From Devosia soli (GTDB lineage Bacteria; Pseudomonadota; Alphaproteobacteria; Rhizobiales; Devosiaceae): 64,000 nucleotides of DNA. The stretch spans positions 1 to 64,000 of the forward strand of contig NZ_LAJG01000042.1 in the NCBI RefSeq assembly GCF_000970455.1. Reading direction: 5' to 3'. Positions within the stretch are counted from its first letter, which is position 1; the number at the start of each line of letters is the position of its first letter. Positions 51,745 through 59,779 of this stretch are shown here, one piece after another. A program made the translations under genes and the position numbers. The notes below the pieces were generated by a model that was not told the origin of the DNA, searched no databases, and saw nothing but the letters and a program-made list of their open reading frames with translations.

Positions 51745-51823
51745 GTCACCCGGCGCAAGCCGGGGCCCATCCTGAGATCTCAAGATGGATCCCGGCTGAA
51801 GGCCGGGATGACAGCCGGTGGGT
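51745..51823. repeat. Complex palindromic repeat, family C copy 2
   Basis: From GTCACCCGGCG to CCGGGATGAC with the same inner palindromes as the copy at 49482 and the same orientation, then GCCGGTGGGTG. It lies between rhaD and rhaI in the transcript, ending about 20 bp before the rhaI start, next to its GGGAGGAGGAG ribosome site. Confidence 0.85.
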
Positions 51824-51843
51824 GTGGGAGGAGGAGCAAAAAC

Positions 51844-53133
51844 ATGACCGAACACATCATCGACGCATCCATCGTTGAAGCCGACAACAGCAAGCGCGAG
51901 GCTGACCTCCGCCGCGATTACGAAACCCTCGGCGAACGCCTAGACCGTCGCGGCATCTCCATCGACGCCGTCAAAGCCAAAGTCGCAAAATTCTCCGTCG
52001 CCGTCCCCTCCTGGGGCGTCGGCACCGGCGGCACGCGCTTTGCTAAATTCCCGGGCAAGGGCGAACCCCGCGACATCTTCGATAAGATCGAAGACTGCGC
52101 CGTCATCGCCCAGCTGACCCAGGCGACGAAAACCATCTCCCTCCACATTCCGTGGGACAAGGCCGACCCGAACCGTCTGAAGCAGGCCGCCAGCCGCTTC
52201 AATCTCGGCTTTGACGCGATGAACTCGAACACCTTTTCGGACGCCAAGGGCCAGATGCAGAGCTACAAGTTCGGCTCGCTCTCGGCTTATGACAAGGCGA
52301 CCCGCGACCAGGCGATCGAGCACAATCTTGAATGCATCGAGATCGGCAAGACCATCGGCTCGAAGGCCCTGACCATCTGGATCGGCGACGGTTCCAACTT
52401 CCCCGGCCAGGTCAACTTCGCCGACCAGTTCGCCAATTATCTCGATAGTGCCAAGGCGATCTACGCCGCCCTGCCCGACGACTGGCACGTCTATACCGAA
52501 CACAAGATGTACGAGCCGGCCTTCTATTCGACGGTCGTGCAGGATTGGGGCACCAATTACATCATCGCCAAGGAACTGGGCGACAAGGCCCTGTGCCTCG
52601 TCGATCTCGGCCACCACGCGCCCAACGTGAACATTGAAATGATCGTCTCGCGCCTTGCCCAGTTCGGCAAGCTCGGCGGCTTCCACTTCAACGATTCCAA
52701 GTACGGCGACGACGATCTCGACGCCGGCTCGGTCGATCCCTACCGTCTGTTCCTCGTCTTCAACGAACTCGTCGACATCGAAGCCCGCGACGCCGACTTC
52801 CACCCGGCCCACATGCTCGACCAGAGCCACAACGTCACCGACCCGATCGAGTCGTTGATGCTCTCTGCCTCCGACGTCCAGCGCTCCTACGCCCAGGCCC
52901 TCCTCGTCGACCGCGCGACCCTCAAAGCCGCCCAGACCGACAACGACGCGCTGACCGCCACCCAGCAACTGCGCCAAGCCTTCCGCACCGACGTCGAGCC
53001 GATCCTTGCATTGGCCCGCCTCGAAGCCGGCGGCGCCATCGACCCATTGGCGGCCTACCGCGCCAGCAACTACCGCGCCAAGGTTGCCGACATCCGTCCT
53101 ACTGTTGAGGGCGGTTCGGGCGGTATCGTCTAA
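51844..53133 (+). CDS. rhaI: L-rhamnose isomerase
   Basis: A 429-residue TIM-barrel isomerase of the rhizobial/Pseudomonas type (RhaI), converting L-rhamnose to L-rhamnulose. Metal-site segments are visible: VYTEHKMYEPAFYST (Glu), LCLVDLGHHAPNVNIEMI (Asp/His), FHFNDSKYGDDDLDAGSVDP (Asp cluster). A GGAGGAG Shine-Dalgarno lies before the ATG at 51844. It follows rhaD in one transcript and ends at a strong terminator. Confidence 0.93.
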   Translation: MTEHIIDASIVEADNSKREADLRRDYETLGERLDRRGISIDAVKAKVAKFSVAVPSWGVGTGGTRFAKFPGKGEPRDIFDKIEDCAVIAQLTQATKTISLHIPWDKADPNRLKQAASRFNLGFDAMNSNTFSDAKGQMQSYKFGSLSAYDKATRDQAIEHNLECIEIGKTIGSKALTIWIGDGSNFPGQVNFADQFANYLDSAKAIYAALPDDWHVYTEHKMYEPAFYSTVVQDWGTNYIIAKELGDKALCLVDLGHHAPNVNIEMIVSRLAQFGKLGGFHFNDSKYGDDDLDAGSVDPYRLFLVFNELVDIEARDADFHPAHMLDQSHNVTDPIESLMLSASDVQRSYAQALLVDRATLKAAQTDNDALTATQQLRQAFRTDVEPILALARLEAGGAIDPLAAYRASNYRAKVADIRPTVEGGSGGIV

Positions 53134-53173
53134 CCAGCAACGAGTTCCAGCGCTTCTCCCAAGTAGCGACAGA

Positions 53174-53207
53174 AAAAAGGCCCGGCGAGCACTCACCGGG
53201 CCTTTTT
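53174..53207 (+). terminator. Terminator of rhaDI
   Basis: AAAAAGGCCCGG (53174-53185) pairs with CCGGGCCTTTTT (53196-53207) around a 10-nt loop; the second arm ends in T5. It lies 40 bp after the rhaI stop. Confidence 0.92.
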
Positions 53208-53233
53208 GATATTGTGAAGCAAAGGAGATTCGT

Positions 53234-53749
53234 GTGCACGATCAAAAACTGGCACGGGCCGAAGAATTTCAAGTCTTCTTAAAACACCTGCACACATACG
53301 ACATGCTTGGGGTCGTAATTGTGGGCGCATTGTACATTGAGCAGGAGCTTAAGAAGCTCTGCAAAAGTCACATGTACGACGCCGAGGCGATCGATCAGGC
53401 GAAGTTGACATTTGACCAGTGGGTCCATCTTTCGATTGCTTTTGGCCTCACTGCAAAATTGAAGTCATCACTGAAGTCTTTTGCCAATGTCCGCAACAAA
53501 TATGCTCATCAGCTAGGGTATGAAATAACTGAAAAGGCAATGAAGGATTTGGTGAAAAGCTTTGACGGTGAACACCGAGGCTTCATGCATACTTCTATTC
53601 GAAAGACGAATGTCAAACTGGGGCTAGAAGCAGGTAAGGATTTCCACGATTTCGATCTGACAATGAGAATGTTGATGGTAGTAACGACGTTGCGCGGCGC
53701 CCTTGTGACAGCAAATTCACAGGCAGTAGCGCTTAAGACCACACTGTAG
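53234..53749 (+). CDS. MltR-like / HEPN-fold protein, accessory
   Basis: A 171-residue all-helical protein. Segments MLGVVIVGALYIEQELKKLC and LSIAFGLTAKLKSSLKSFAN followed by VRNKYAH resemble the MltR (mannitol repressor) family, and RNKYAH fits the R-x4-H motif of HEPN domains, many of which are RNA-targeting. The start is GTG behind AAAGGAG. The gene is visibly AT-richer than its neighbours and uses rarer codons, suggesting recent acquisition. No nucleotidyltransferase partner lies next to it, so a toxin role is unsupported. Confidence 0.6.
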   Translation: MHDQKLARAEEFQVFLKHLHTYDMLGVVIVGALYIEQELKKLCKSHMYDAEAIDQAKLTFDQWVHLSIAFGLTAKLKSSLKSFANVRNKYAHQLGYEITEKAMKDLVKSFDGEHRGFMHTSIRKTNVKLGLEAGKDFHDFDLTMRMLMVVTTLRGALVTANSQAVALKTTL

Positions 53750-53752
53750 ACG

Positions 53753-53881
53753 CTACCCCCGCACCAGCCCCCCAAAATAATCCAACCCATAATCCTCCGC
53801 CGTTTCGACCAAAATCAACTCCCGCCCCCCGGAACGGCCCAGCCCGGCTTCGGCTCTCTCCCGCCCCCCCCAAGCGGCCAC
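53753..53881 (-). pseudogene. Possible gene remnant at a G-rich tract
   Basis: A 42-codon frame from a GTG reads through GRELILVETAEDYGLDYFGG to a TAG at 53753 and looks protein-like, but it has no Shine-Dalgarno. A different frame just upstream (MAMYAEVGLLMAL, from 53921) also looks protein-like and meets it at a run of eight G (53864-53871, minus strand). A decayed or frameshifted gene is one reading; chance coding is another. The 297-bp gap holds nothing else recognisable. Confidence 0.25.
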
Positions 53882-54046
53882 TCAAAGCCATCAAAAGACC
53901 GACTTCGGCATACATCGCCATCAGCGCGCCTTTGACGTAGTCCCTGCCCGCTCCGTTGGGGCTGTTAGCGCGTCTCCCTCTTCAGCAGCGTCTGGACCTT
54001 GCGCGCCAAGGCTTGCCGTTTGCCGCGAGCGGGCTAAAAAGGACGC

Positions 54047-54520
54047 ATGTCCAAGACCACACCCGCCACCCAAGCGCTCATAAAGGCCGGGATCAACTTT
54101 ACCCTGGCCCACTACGATTACGATCCGAACGCCGAACGCGTCGGGCTGCAAGCCGCTGAAGCCATGGGCGTTTCTCCCGGCGAGGTCTTCAAAACCTTGA
54201 TGGCCGAGCTTGATGGCAAGCCGGTCTGCGCCATCGTCCCGTCGGATGAAGAGGTCAACATGAAGAAGCTTGCCGCCGCGCTCGGTGGCAAGTCGGCGCA
54301 TATGATGAAGCCCGCCGATGCGGAACGACTGACGGGCTATAAGGTTGGCGGCATAAGCCCGCTCGGTCAACGAAAGCCCGTTCCGACGGCACTCGATGAA
54401 ATGGCCGAGCTTTACGAAGAGATTTTTCTCAACGGGGGTCAGCGCGGCCTGCAAATCCGCATAAGGCCCGCCGACCTTATCACCGCGCTAGACTGCGCCG
54501 TCGCGGACCTTACCCGATAA
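54047..54520 (+). CDS. ybaK: Cys-tRNA(Pro)/Cys-tRNA(Cys) deacylase, YbaK type
   Basis: A 157-residue trans-editing enzyme that removes mischarged cysteine from tRNA(Pro). Typical segments are TLAHYDYDPNAERVGLQAAE, SPGEVFKTLMAELDGKPVCA (with the conserved Lys49), VPSDEEVNMKKLAAALGG and YKVGGISPLGQRK. An AAGGA site precedes the ATG. The gene is complete and stands alone. Confidence 0.93.
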   Translation: MSKTTPATQALIKAGINFTLAHYDYDPNAERVGLQAAEAMGVSPGEVFKTLMAELDGKPVCAIVPSDEEVNMKKLAAALGGKSAHMMKPADAERLTGYKVGGISPLGQRKPVPTALDEMAELYEEIFLNGGQRGLQIRIRPADLITALDCAVADLTR

Positions 54521-54537
54521 CCGGACCCGGAAATGAC

Positions 54538-54562
54538 AAAAGGCGCCCGATTGGACGCCTTC
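54538..54562 (-). terminator. Terminator of the DUF1127 gene
   Basis: On the minus strand AAGGCG and CGCCTT form a stem around a 10-nt loop, followed by TTGTCATTT. It begins 27 bp past the DUF1127 stop. Confidence 0.7.
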
Positions 54563-54588
54563 ATCATCATTCTCGTACTGGCTGAAAA

Positions 54589-54735
54589 TCAGACAGCGTA
54601 GGTGCCGCGAGCGATCGACTTGATGTCGGCGCGGGTGATGCCCAGATCGGTCAGCTGGCGTGCGTCGAGCGAGTTCAGCTCGCGCATTGTGCGCTGGTAA
54701 CGGGCGTAGTCGGCAAGCTTCTTTGCAAAGTTCAT
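54589..54735 (-). CDS. DUF1127 mini-protein
   Basis: A 48-residue protein, MNFAKKLADYARYQRTMREL..., with the family core LNSLDARQLTDLGITRADIK and ending RGTYAV. Short DUF1127 proteins are abundant in alphaproteobacteria; some bind RNA or modulate phosphate and nutrient responses. AAGGGG lies 8 bases before the ATG. It is a single gene with its own terminator and about 250 bp of AT-richer upstream DNA. Confidence 0.9.
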   Translation of the reverse strand: MNFAKKLADYARYQRTMRELNSLDARQLTDLGITRADIKSIARGTYAV

Positions 54736-54930
54736 TTCGGTTCCCCTTCGTTTGCTGACCTCTATGTAGATCGACTAAGTCGTGATTAGTAGACAGTCTC
54801 TCTGCACATCCGTTATGCACTTACTGCATCCAAATGAGGCATATGGTTCATATTCGGTTTAGGTGGGCGTGGCTGACAAACCGAACAAACTCTGCGACCG
54901 CGCATCACCAAACTACGCAAAACAAAGGAA

Positions 54931-54960
54931 AACCGGGCAATGCAGATGCGTCGCCCGGTT
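54931..54960 (-). terminator. Terminator of cydABX
   Basis: AACCGGGC (54931-54938) and GCCCGGTT (54953-54960) form an 8-bp stem with a 14-nt loop; on the minus strand it is followed by TTCCTTTGTTTTG. It lies 24 bp after the cydX stop. Confidence 0.85.
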
Positions 54961-54984
54961 GACATTTGGAATTTGACCAAATGG

Positions 54985-55131
54985 TCAGGAGCCATGCGTT
55001 AACGATTGAGCAGGCTCTTTTCCTTCCTCGCGCGCAACGCGCCGGTCCTCGCGCATTTCAAACCACATGGCGTTCAAAATGCCGAATAGGCAGGCGAGAC
55101 CCAATCCCAGGATCCACGAAAAGTACCACAT
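54985..55131 (-). CDS. cydX: Cytochrome bd oxidase small subunit CydX
   Basis: A 48-residue single-pass membrane protein, MWYFSWILGLGLACLFGILN then AMWFEMRED. MWYFxWILG and the N-AMW-E pattern with the conserved Glu are diagnostic of CydX (YbgT-type), which stabilises the haems of cytochrome bd. TAGGAG lies 7 bases before the ATG. It starts 9 bp after the cydB stop, completing a cydABX operon. Confidence 0.93.
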   Translation of the reverse strand: MWYFSWILGLGLACLFGILNAMWFEMREDRRVAREEGKEPAQSLTHGS

Positions 55132-55140
55132 GCGCTTCTC

Positions 55141-56289
55141 CTAGTAGGCGTTGGGGTTTTTGGTGAGCGAAGCTGCCGAGACCGGCCCGCGCATCACGCG
55201 GAAAACGTAGCCGGTGTAGAGAAGGACGATCGGCAGAAAGACGACCGTAACGAGCAGCATGATGAACAGCGTCAGATGGCTCGACGAGGCGTCCCAGAGG
55301 GTCAGCCCGGCATTGGGCATGGTCGAGGATGGCAGCAGAAATGGAAAGAGCGAAAGACCCGCCGTGGAAATGATGCCGAAAATTCCAGCGCTGGCCGCCA
55401 AGAGTGGCACCAGCCTCCAGCGGGCCTGTAGCGCGAGTACGGCAATAATCACACCGGCAAAGCCCAGAAGCGGCGCAACAATCATCAAGGGATGCGCACC
55501 AAAATTGGCGAGCCACCCGCCACGCACCAGTTCGACCGTTTTGTTGAGCGGATTGATCGGCGCCGAGGGATCCACGGCGCTGGTGATGACATAGCCGTTG
55601 AGGCCAAACGCAACCCAAAACCCGCCGAGTGCAAAGAGCACGACAGTCAGCAGACCCGCCAAAGTCCCATGGGTCCGAGCCCGTTCGGCAAGTAAACCAC
55701 TGGTCCGGCCGACAATCACCGCCGCACCCTGCGTCACAATCATGCCGAGACTGACAAGGCCACAGAGTAATGCGAAGGGCATGAGCAACTGGAAGAAGTT
55801 GCCGGTGTAAAAGGCCCGCATCGATCCGTCAAAGTGGAAGGGCGCGCCGAGAAGCACATTGCCAACGGCGACGCCGAAGATCAGCGCCGGCACGGCCCCG
55901 CCAACGAACAGCGCCCAATCCCAAACCTGCCGCCAGCGCGGATCAGAAATCTTGCCGCGGAACTTAAAGCCGACCGGGCGCAGGATGAGCGCCAACAGAA
56001 TGACGATCATCGCGAGATAAAAGCCGGAAAAGCTAACCGCATAGAGCGGCGGGAAGGCAGCAAAAATGGCGCCGCCGCCCAGCACCAGCCAGACCTGGTT
56101 GCCCTCCCACGTCGGCCCGACGACGTTGAGCAGCACGCGCCGCTCCTCGTCCGTCCGGGCAGCGAAGGGCAAGAGCGCGCCGACGCCGAGATCGCGCCCG
56201 CCCATGATGGCAAAGCCGATTAGCAGAACGCCGAGCAGCAGCCACCAGATGAGGCGCAGGGTTTCATAATCGAGTGGAATGGCGCTCAT
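55141..56289 (-). CDS. cydB: Cytochrome bd ubiquinol oxidase subunit II
   Basis: A 382-residue membrane protein with about nine helices. MSAIPLDYETLRLIWWLLLG, then FAIMGGRDLGVGALLPF, GPTWEGNQVWLVLGGGAIFA and the N-terminal RPVGFKFRGKISDPRWR match CydB. It pairs with CydA in the quinol oxidase, a high-affinity terminal oxidase in the cytoplasmic membrane. The ATG overlaps the cydA stop by 4 bp. Confidence 0.94.
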   Translation of the reverse strand: MSAIPLDYETLRLIWWLLLGVLLIGFAIMGGRDLGVGALLPFAARTDEERRVLLNVVGPTWEGNQVWLVLGGGAIFAAFPPLYAVSFSGFYLAMIVILLALILRPVGFKFRGKISDPRWRQVWDWALFVGGAVPALIFGVAVGNVLLGAPFHFDGSMRAFYTGNFFQLLMPFALLCGLVSLGMIVTQGAAVIVGRTSGLLAERARTHGTLAGLLTVVLFALGGFWVAFGLNGYVITSAVDPSAPINPLNKTVELVRGGWLANFGAHPLMIVAPLLGFAGVIIAVLALQARWRLVPLLAASAGIFGIISTAGLSLFPFLLPSSTMPNAGLTLWDASSSHLTLFIMLLVTVVFLPIVLLYTGYVFRVMRGPVSAASLTKNPNAY

Positions 56290-57887
56290 GCTCCGAGCTC
56301 CTTGGTCTGAGGCGTGACGGGAAGCGCGGCGACGACGAAATCGTCCTCGTCGCCGGTCTCAGCGAAATGGTGGTCCTTGGGTCCGGCTTTGACGATGCGC
56401 ACCATCAGCATGATCATGATGACGAAGAGCACGGTGTAGAGCGTCGTGAAGAAACCGAGCGAAATCACGAGGTCCCAGAAATTGAGACCCGAGGCGGCAT
56501 AAAAGGTCGGCAAGACGCCCTCGACGACCCAAGGCTGGCGCCCATATTCGGCGATGAACCAGCCGGCTTCGATGGCGATCCAGGGCGTGGGCAGCAGGAA
56601 AAAGCTCAGCCAGAGGAGGTTTTTGTCGCTCTCAAGCGTTCCACGCGATGCCTTCCAGAACCAGAAGGCAAAGAACGCGATGAAGAAGAAGCCGAGCCCC
56701 ATCATAACGCGGAAGCTCCAGAACAGCGACCACACATCTGGCACCGTATCCTTAGCCGCCAGCGCGATTTCCGCATCCGTGGCATTCCCCACATCGTCGC
56801 GATATTTCTTGAGCAGCAGCCCATAGCCGAGATCGGCCCAGTGCTCGTCGAACGTCGCGCGCGCCGCCTGGTCGGTGCCATCGGCCCGTATTTTCTGGAG
56901 GGCGTCATAGGCGATCATGCCCGAGCGGATGCGGGTTTCTGCGTGCGCGACAAGTTCGTCTATGCCGAGCAGTTCCTCGTCCAGCGACCGCGTCGTGATC
57001 AACCCGCCAACCCAGGGTATCTGGATCGCAAAGCTCGGCGCGCCACCATCGGGTTCGGGCAGAGCAAAGAGCGTCCAGGGGGCAGGCGCTTCCTCGGTGT
57101 GATAGCTCGCTTCGAGCGCGGCGATCTTCATCTTCTGTTGCTCGGTCGCGACATAGCCGCTCTCGTCACCGAGCACGACTACCGACAGCGCTCCGGCCAA
57201 GCCAAAGCTCGCCGCCACCACCATCGAGCGCTTCGCGATCTCCACATGCTTGCCGCGAGCAAGATAGAAGGCCGAGATAGCGAAGATGAAAACGGCGCCG
57301 CAGACATAGCCAGCGCTGACCGTGTGCACGAACTTGGCCTGCGCCACCGAATTGAACAGCACCGCCACGAAGTCAGTAACTTCCATCCGCATGGTGTCCG
57401 GGTTGAACTTGGCGCCGACCGGGTTCTGCATCCAGCCATTGGCGATGAGGATCCAGAGCGCGGAAAGATTGGTGCCGAGCGCCACGAGCCAGGTGACGAC
57501 GAGATGCCCGACCTTGCTCATCCGGTCCCAGCCGAAAAGGAAGAGGCCTACAAAGGTGGCTTCGAGGAAGAATGCCATCAGGCCCTCGATGGCCAGCGGC
57601 GCCCCGAACACGTCTCCGACATAATGGCTGTAATAGCTCCAGTTCATGCCAAACTGGAATTCCATGACGATGCCAGTGGCGACACCCATGGCGAAATTGA
57701 CGCCAAACAAGGTGCCCCAGAAGAGCGTCGCCTTGCGCCAGACCTCGCGCCCGGTCATCACATAGACGCTTTCCATGATTGCCATCAGGAAGGAGAGCCC
57801 CAGCGTCAGGGGCACGAAGATGAAGTGGTACATCGCGGTGGCGGCGAATTGCCAGCGCGAGAGTTCAACGACAGTCATGTCGATCAT
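56286..57887 (-). CDS. cydA: Cytochrome bd ubiquinol oxidase subunit I
   Basis: A 533-residue haem-bearing subunit. The haem-ligand His is near residue 21 (LSRWQFAATAMYHFIFVPLT), another His in KFVHTVSAGYVCG, and the Met ligand region is FRVMMGLGFFF. The quinol loop is the long, E. coli-type version (GDESGYVATEQQKMKIAALE ... AIQIPWVGG), not the short cyanide-insensitive form, and EYGRQPWVVEGVLPT follows. I use the ATG at 57887, after GTGAGG; a second ATG lies 9 bp on. Transcription probably depends on the FNR box 81 bp upstream. Confidence 0.94.
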   Translation of the reverse strand: MIDMTVVELSRWQFAATAMYHFIFVPLTLGLSFLMAIMESVYVMTGREVWRKATLFWGTLFGVNFAMGVATGIVMEFQFGMNWSYYSHYVGDVFGAPLAIEGLMAFFLEATFVGLFLFGWDRMSKVGHLVVTWLVALGTNLSALWILIANGWMQNPVGAKFNPDTMRMEVTDFVAVLFNSVAQAKFVHTVSAGYVCGAVFIFAISAFYLARGKHVEIAKRSMVVAASFGLAGALSVVVLGDESGYVATEQQKMKIAALEASYHTEEAPAPWTLFALPEPDGGAPSFAIQIPWVGGLITTRSLDEELLGIDELVAHAETRIRSGMIAYDALQKIRADGTDQAARATFDEHWADLGYGLLLKKYRDDVGNATDAEIALAAKDTVPDVWSLFWSFRVMMGLGFFFIAFFAFWFWKASRGTLESDKNLLWLSFFLLPTPWIAIEAGWFIAEYGRQPWVVEGVLPTFYAASGLNFWDLVISLGFFTTLYTVLFVIMIMLMVRIVKAGPKDHHFAETGDEDDFVVAALPVTPQTKELGA

Positions 57888-57967
57888 GGCAGGGTTTGCC
57901 TCACAGCTGCTGCTGGCGCGGGATGCCAGCATGAGCGCCCTGATAGGGGAGGCTGCGACAATCCACC

Positions 57968-57981
57968 TTGATCCAGATCAA
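57968..57981. promoter_or_regulatory. Perfect FNR box between cydA and cydD
   Basis: TTGAT-CCAG-ATCAA is an exact match to the FNR/FixK consensus TTGAT-N4-ATCAA. It sits almost midway between the divergent cydA (81 bp) and cydD (77 bp) starts and could activate either or both. The Fnr-type gene at 61440-62162 encodes a likely ligand. Confidence 0.88.
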
Positions 57982-58057
57982 GACGCGGCGCCCTTAAGGC
58001 CTTAGGAAAGCGTTGGGCTGTTCTCGTCAGCTCAGCGAACGACGCCTGGAATCCTTC

Positions 58058-59779
58058 ATGACCAAGCAAGCCAAGTCGGCCGGCAAAACCCTGTCCAGAT
58101 TGCAGCGCCGGGCCGGCGCCTCGCTCTGGTGGGCCATTGCCCTCCCGCTGGTCTCGGGCGGATTGCTCGTGTGGCAGGCAGCCACGCTTGCCCATGTTGT
58201 CGGTCAGGCGGTCGAAAGCCGGGTTGAACTGACCGCTCTTCTTCCTTCGCTCGCGCTTATCCTTGCGTTGATGGGCGCCCGTGCGCTCTTTTCCGGGATT
58301 GGTGATTGGCTGGGCACACGGGGCGCGGAGGCCATCAAGCAGGCTCTGCGGCAGGACCTTCTCGCCGGCCTCCTTGCCCGCTCGCCACGTCGCCAGGATC
58401 AGCCCCATTCTGGAGCCGCCGTCACCGCCATCATCGATCAGGTCGAGGCGCTCGATGGGTATTTTGCTCGCTATATTCCCGCCGCCGCACAGGCTGCGCT
58501 CTTGCCGCTGGTCTTCGGCGCTATCATCCTGCCCCTCGATTGGGTCGCGGGCACGCTGTTTCTTGTCTCGGCGCCGCTGATCCCACTGTTCATGGCGCTT
58601 GTCGGCTGGGGCGCGCAGGCGGCAACTGACCGGCAGGCGCAGGCCCTCAGCCGGCTTTCCGGTCGCTTCGCCGATCGATTGAGAGGTCTGCTGACGCTCA
58701 AGCTTTTCGGGCGTGAAGCCGCCGAGACCGACGGTATCATGCTTGCGAGCGAAAACCTGCGCCGCCGCACCTTGCGGGTGCTGGGCATCGCCTTCCTGTC
58801 ATCCGCCGTGCTTGAATTTTTCGCCGCGCTCGGCGTGGCCGGCGTCGCGCTCTACCTTGGGCTGACCTTCATCGACTTCCTCCATCTGCGCTCGTCGCCG
58901 CTGACGCTGGAACTGGCGCTGTTCCTGCTCCTCATGGCGCCCGAGGTTTATAATCCACTGCGGCTCCTTGCCGCGCATTATCACGACCGCGCCGCCGCCA
59001 AGGCCGCCGTGGCCGAAATCGAAGCGCAACTTGGTTTCCTGACCGACGGTGTTCCGACGCTTTCCGACGCAGCGCCCTGTCTAGGCCGCGCGTTGGCCGT
59101 CACTCTTTCTGGCGTGACCCTGCGCACGCCCGATCACCAGCGTGTCCTTGTCGAAAACATCGAGCTTGATATCGCGCCCGGCCAGCACATCGCGCTTCTT
59201 GGCCCCAGCGGACAAGGCAAGTCGACGCTTCTCGATGCCATTGCCGGCTTGCGTACCCATGAAGGCGACATCCTTCTCGATGGCAAGCCGCTCGGCGACT
59301 GGCCGGAACATCATTTGCGTGCCCGGACCTTCCTTTTGACCCAGCGTCCGCGCCTTCTCCATGCAAGCCTTGCCGACAATATCGCGCTTGCCCGCCCCGG
59401 CGCGAGCCGAAGGGATATCGAGACAGCTGCCGAGAGGGCGTCCGTCATGCCATTCGCTGCCGCCCTGCCCTACGGGCTCGACACCATTATCGGCGAGGAT
59501 GGTTTGGGCCTTTCCGGTGGTCAGGCCCAACGTGTCGCGCTGGCGCGGCTCTTTCTGCGCGATGCAGGTCTCATCCTTCTCGATGAGCCAACGGCGCACC
59601 TCGACCCTGCGCTGGAAGCCGAAATCATGTCTGCCCTGCTTGCCTATGCGCGCGGCCGCACGCTGATCGTTGCCACCCACTCCCATGCGGCCGCGGCTCA
59701 ACTCGATAAAACCTGGCGTATCGCCGGCCAAAGCCTCGTGCCCGTTGCTATCTCTGCCAAGCGAAAGGGCGTCGCATGA
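58058..59779 (+). CDS. cydD: Cytochrome bd assembly ABC exporter subunit CydD
   Basis: A 573-residue half-transporter: six membrane helices (about 20-310), then an ATPase with Walker A LLGPSGQGKSTLLDAIAG, signature GLSGGQAQRVALARL and Walker B AGLILLDEPTAHLDPA. CydDC exports glutathione and cysteine and is needed to mature cytochrome bd. The ATG at 58058 has only a weak Shine-Dalgarno; an in-frame start at 58013 is possible. It overlaps cydC by ATGA. It is divergent from cydABX, which it serves. Confidence 0.92.
   Translation: MTKQAKSAGKTLSRLQRRAGASLWWAIALPLVSGGLLVWQAATLAHVVGQAVESRVELTALLPSLALILALMGARALFSGIGDWLGTRGAEAIKQALRQDLLAGLLARSPRRQDQPHSGAAVTAIIDQVEALDGYFARYIPAAAQAALLPLVFGAIILPLDWVAGTLFLVSAPLIPLFMALVGWGAQAATDRQAQALSRLSGRFADRLRGLLTLKLFGREAAETDGIMLASENLRRRTLRVLGIAFLSSAVLEFFAALGVAGVALYLGLTFIDFLHLRSSPLTLELALFLLLMAPEVYNPLRLLAAHYHDRAAAKAAVAEIEAQLGFLTDGVPTLSDAAPCLGRALAVTLSGVTLRTPDHQRVLVENIELDIAPGQHIALLGPSGQGKSTLLDAIAGLRTHEGDILLDGKPLGDWPEHHLRARTFLLTQRPRLLHASLADNIALARPGASRRDIETAAERASVMPFAAALPYGLDTIIGEDGLGLSGGQAQRVALARLFLRDAGLILLDEPTAHLDPALEAEIMSALLAYARGRTLIVATHSHAAAAQLDKTWRIAGQSLVPVAISAKRKGVA

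Noticed and set aside
53234-53749. Toxin of a HEPN/MNT toxin-antitoxin pair
   Set aside because: No nucleotidyltransferase or other antitoxin gene lies next to it, and the nearest family by pattern (MltR) is not a toxin.
56274-57971. Long plus-strand frame opposite cydA
   Set aside because: Antisense shadow: the minus strand encodes CydA with all family motifs, and the plus-strand product is His/Arg/Glu-rich noise.
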